64,000 nucleotides of DNA from Nipponacmea schrenckii (Eukaryota > Mollusca > Gastropoda > Lottiidae), in contig JAUJPP010000011.1 in assembly GCA_030562195.1 (NCBI GenBank), forward strand, positions 10,602,001 to 10,666,000, given 5' to 3'. The notes under the pieces were generated by a model, which saw only the letters and a list, made by a program, of their open reading frames with translations, was not told the DNA's origin and did not search any database. The position numbers and the translations under genes were made by a program. Below are positions 60,800-64,000 of the stretch, piece after piece; within the stretch, counting starts at the first letter, position 1; the number at the start of each line of letters is the position of its first letter.

Positions 60800-63700
60800 A
60801 TATAATATATAAATATGATATTGTCCAGTATTAGTATATTCATGGGCGTATCTAGAAAATTCCTAGGGGGGGTGGGGGGCTTGTCCAATGGGCCACCAGT
60901 TAGTATATGTGACCTCCATTAGTTTGTGCTAATTTTGAGTTTAAATGCGATTTATTTAAACCTAAATTAGTCGGTCACAACCAGTACCAGCCTGTGAATA
61001 AATTCATCCATCAACATTCTAGAGTTGATTATAGAGTGAGAAATACTCATCAATTTCCAGATAAAAGAGTAAGATGTACAACGCTTGTGACAGTTGTACA
61101 GACTTTGTATTACTTTAGATATAAACCTTTCAGATTAAACCAAGTTGAAAAATTCCTTTCTCTTGCTTAATAAAATATTCAGCTTCTGGTTTCATTATAG
61201 CAGTTTTTTTCATGTCCATTCTGAGAACCAACAATGTAGAAAGAACAAGAAGTTCTAGACAGTAAACTACTGCTTCTGATTAAGCTCTAACTAGCTCTAG
61301 TGGGTATATATCAAAATTATAAATATCTCAGTGGATTACTCTTGAGTCATCTTCAGGAGAGTCTAAGGCATCAATATTTTCAACACCTGATAGCTCCTGG
61401 TGACAGATAGGTCAATATGAAGAACACCTAACTTGAGCACTGAAGACTGGAAAATTACAGTTGCTACAAAGTGCCATTGGTTGCTCTGGTTTTATTGTTC
61501 TGAGCAGTGTGAAATGCCTACCATCTAATTGATTTTAACCAATCAAGACTCTCACAGTGTAACAGTGTTATGTAGACTAAATTGTAATAGTTTGATCACA
61601 GAATTCTGTGGTTAAAAAGTGGACGGAAGAAGAGTTCATGCCAACTTCTTAATCACTATACATGTAATTCTATTTTAATATAACTTAACTCAAACAAAAC
61701 TTAGTTAAATTCACATAATTGTCAACATTGAAATTGTCCTCTTCAGACTAGCCAATGGATTGGATGAATAAGTGGGATAGTTTGTAAACATGATTTTTGA
61801 TAAATTGGCAAATGTAGTCTTTTGAAAATAAAATATTTTGTTCAGTTTTATTTATTAAATAGCCGTATATAGACTATTAATAATCCAGAATATCAAGGGT
61901 GTATATATTATTGCTGTGGTTAGAATTAGAAGTTTTCGGACTAATCTAGTCTGTGACAGTTGAGGTGATAAATGATGCATGTTTCATGATAAAAAGTTAT
62001 ATATCTTACAATATTACCCTAAACCAGTCAGCTTAGTTTCACTTGTTTACTCGTTTCACTACTCTTACAGACGTATTTCAAGGATGATTTATAATTATGG
62101 TAAGCAAGCTCAAATTATCTATCACAGCTCTCTGTTTAATGGATTTGAAGTCTGCTTTCGTTACTGTTTAGATTCTTTTCTCGTAATATTTGGTTTAGGG
62201 ATAATTTTTTAACAAATCGATAAATCTATTTAATTTATATTTATATAACATGTATAGTAGGTTAGAATCAAGTTGGTTAAATGAATGTTGCATTGTTGTT
62301 GTATTTTGTTAAATACTAATGAGATCATAGTGTTATAAAAACACTAGCCAAGGTAACAAGTTTCATGACAGAACAAAATGCCGGGAAAGGTTAACTTAGA
62401 TGGGTTAATTATGAATGAATTATATCTTCTTTCACATCACCCCCTCATGAGCTAGTCCATTGCTCATGTTCTGGGTGAACATTCAAGACAGAGGTATTCT
62501 TAACACAGTCAACTTCTTGTTATTAGTTGTGTGTGAATAGTGTTTGATATATGAAAATGAATTCAATGATTAGAGTTTTATGTCCTACTGTACTGCACCT
62601 ATAGGCTAATGAAGATGGACAACTCTTTACCATGTGCAGTGAGGTAAAGATTTGCAAATGGCCTTTGTTGATTGTTGCAGCTCATCAAAACATAAGACAG
62701 GAATAAACTAGGTTTGGTGTGGAATTAGTGTACCAAGCTGAATAATCGATACAGGAGTTCTAGAAGTAGTGGACACTATTGGTTTCTTTCTCTCCATTGT
62801 AATGACAATCCTGTCTGCCATGCCACTGGTGGGTAACTAGAAGCTATAGATAGACTATAAATAGATTTAGTAATAGTTGTACCTGATGTTACATAAGTAA
62901 TTATATTGACAATAAGTTAATTATATCAACAAATTAATATTCCATATTGTTACAGTGGTACAGTGGTATATTAACATAGTCAAATATATGATACTAGTGA
63001 TACTAGTAGTGGGATTGGTAGAATTAGGGTGTAAGTTTTCGTTAGTAACTCAGTGAGATCAAAATTGTTGGATAACTTTATGTTAAAACGACTCTTCAAC
63101 CACAGTGAGTTACAGATTAAATTTTTTTCTCATTTACAAATATTTTATATGAAATGAATATCTTTCAAGTTCATTTAATATCAAAATAATAATAATGTGA
63201 ATTTTCATCAGCCAAAGAAACAAGTTTAAACTGAGAACTGTTATGGTATTGATATTTTGATTTATACAAAAATGACTGAAAAAATGACAAAGAATATGGC
63301 TGAGTGTTTTCTGGTGTAAATTTGCGAGGGTTTATTATATTAGTTAGAAGGTATAAAACATTTTGTCACATCTGTGGATAAGTTTCAGAGTAAGGTGTCA
63401 CACAATGATATTTCACATGTTGACAATGAGTGGCATCTCCCCTGTTGGAAGGGAACTAGAGCAATAAAATGATAGTACTGTACAATGCCTATTATTTCCA
63501 GTCTTATCAATTTCAAATTGTCTTTTGAATCCAATTCTGACAAAATGATTAGATGGAATCATAAAGTTCAAATGGCTATAACACAGAGGAAAAATGACAA
63601 AATTCTTTTCTATAAAAAAAATATAGTTCTTCATCTTCTAATGTTTCTTATAGTAATAGAACACTTCTTAATAACTCATTAAAGAAATAGACAGTCTTGT

Positions 63701-64000
63701 AATATACAGGTATCCAACCTACAAGAGATTTATTAGTTTCAGAATTTCATTTCTTCACTTGAGAATTACCCTGCTCTAGGGAATAAACAGATAACTTTAT
63801 TATCAGTCTGCTATTTTCTATCTACATTGGAAGTATTACTAGTAGAACAGCAGTTCACACATAGACAGAGTATGATTCTCAATGAAGAACTTGTTTTAGC
63901 TGTGGTACCTACATGAGAACTAAGTATATCACAGTTTTCAGGCAGGTGATATTGAATAAGATAGTGGTAAGAGCCTTGATGTTTTACTTGCCTAATTAAT
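60800..64000. other. Gene-poor right edge
   Basis: No exon, RNA gene or clear transposon is supported. A dispersed-repeat relative lies at about 62570-62650. Short open frames (61979-62212, 63413-63682) overlap on opposite strands and lack coding character. Confidence 0.4.

Overview
The window is AT-rich animal nuclear DNA. It has spliced genes with GT-AG introns, long introns, abundant short non-autonomous transposons and minisatellites. The gene set (ANKMY1, DAXX, HENMT1) and the repeat style (families starting at a TATACGCCCAC box and carrying GTCC-rich stretches, and GAAACGTTG foldbacks) suggest a lophotrochozoan, most likely a mollusc. The species is not identified. All names come from reading translated exons and comparing them with remembered family features; no database search was run.

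Layout. (1) 344-8.1 kb, minus strand: most of an ANKMY1-like gene with seven MORN repeats then ankyrin repeats; its 3' end, where a MYND finger is expected, lies beyond the left edge. (2) About 8.1-8.44 kb: a short shared upstream region with an RFX X-box-like site. (3) 8.4-12.4 kb, plus strand: a three-exon gene of unknown function (468 aa) with a possible mitochondrial presequence and internal repeats. (4) 12.4-22.2 kb: repeat-dominated DNA with duplicated 1-kb blocks, a 640-bp tandem repeat, TTAA-type MITEs and foldbacks. (5) 22.3-33.6 kb, plus strand: a complete DAXX-like H3.3 chaperone gene (8 coding exons, 1454 aa) ending in the family's C-terminal SUMO-interacting motif. (6) 33.6-37.6 kb: convergent intergenic region with a 2-kb, 34-bp minisatellite. 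(7) 37.6-41.9 kb, minus strand: a complete HENMT1 small-RNA 2'-O-methyltransferase (7 exons, 406 aa) with a 10-bp minisatellite in one intron. (8) 41.9-64 kb: gene-poor, with one candidate first exon near 50.6 kb, a TA-flanked MITE, TTAA MITEs, and large copies of the TATACGCCCAC family.

The most unusual observation is in DAXX. Two consecutive introns each end in a tandem array whose repeat unit is the intron's own 3' splice junction, meaning the acceptor plus the first bases of the next exon. The first array has about 20 decoy acceptors and the second about seven. I found this in no other intron here. Well-supported mobile-element results are TTAA-flanked MITEs confirmed by a paralogous empty site, and a 914-bp TA-flanked MITE whose empty site is visible in the surrounding tandem repeat.

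No operon-like cooperation is expected. DAXX (chromatin silencing) and HENMT1 (piRNA stabilisation) both belong to genome-defence biology, but their adjacency may be chance.
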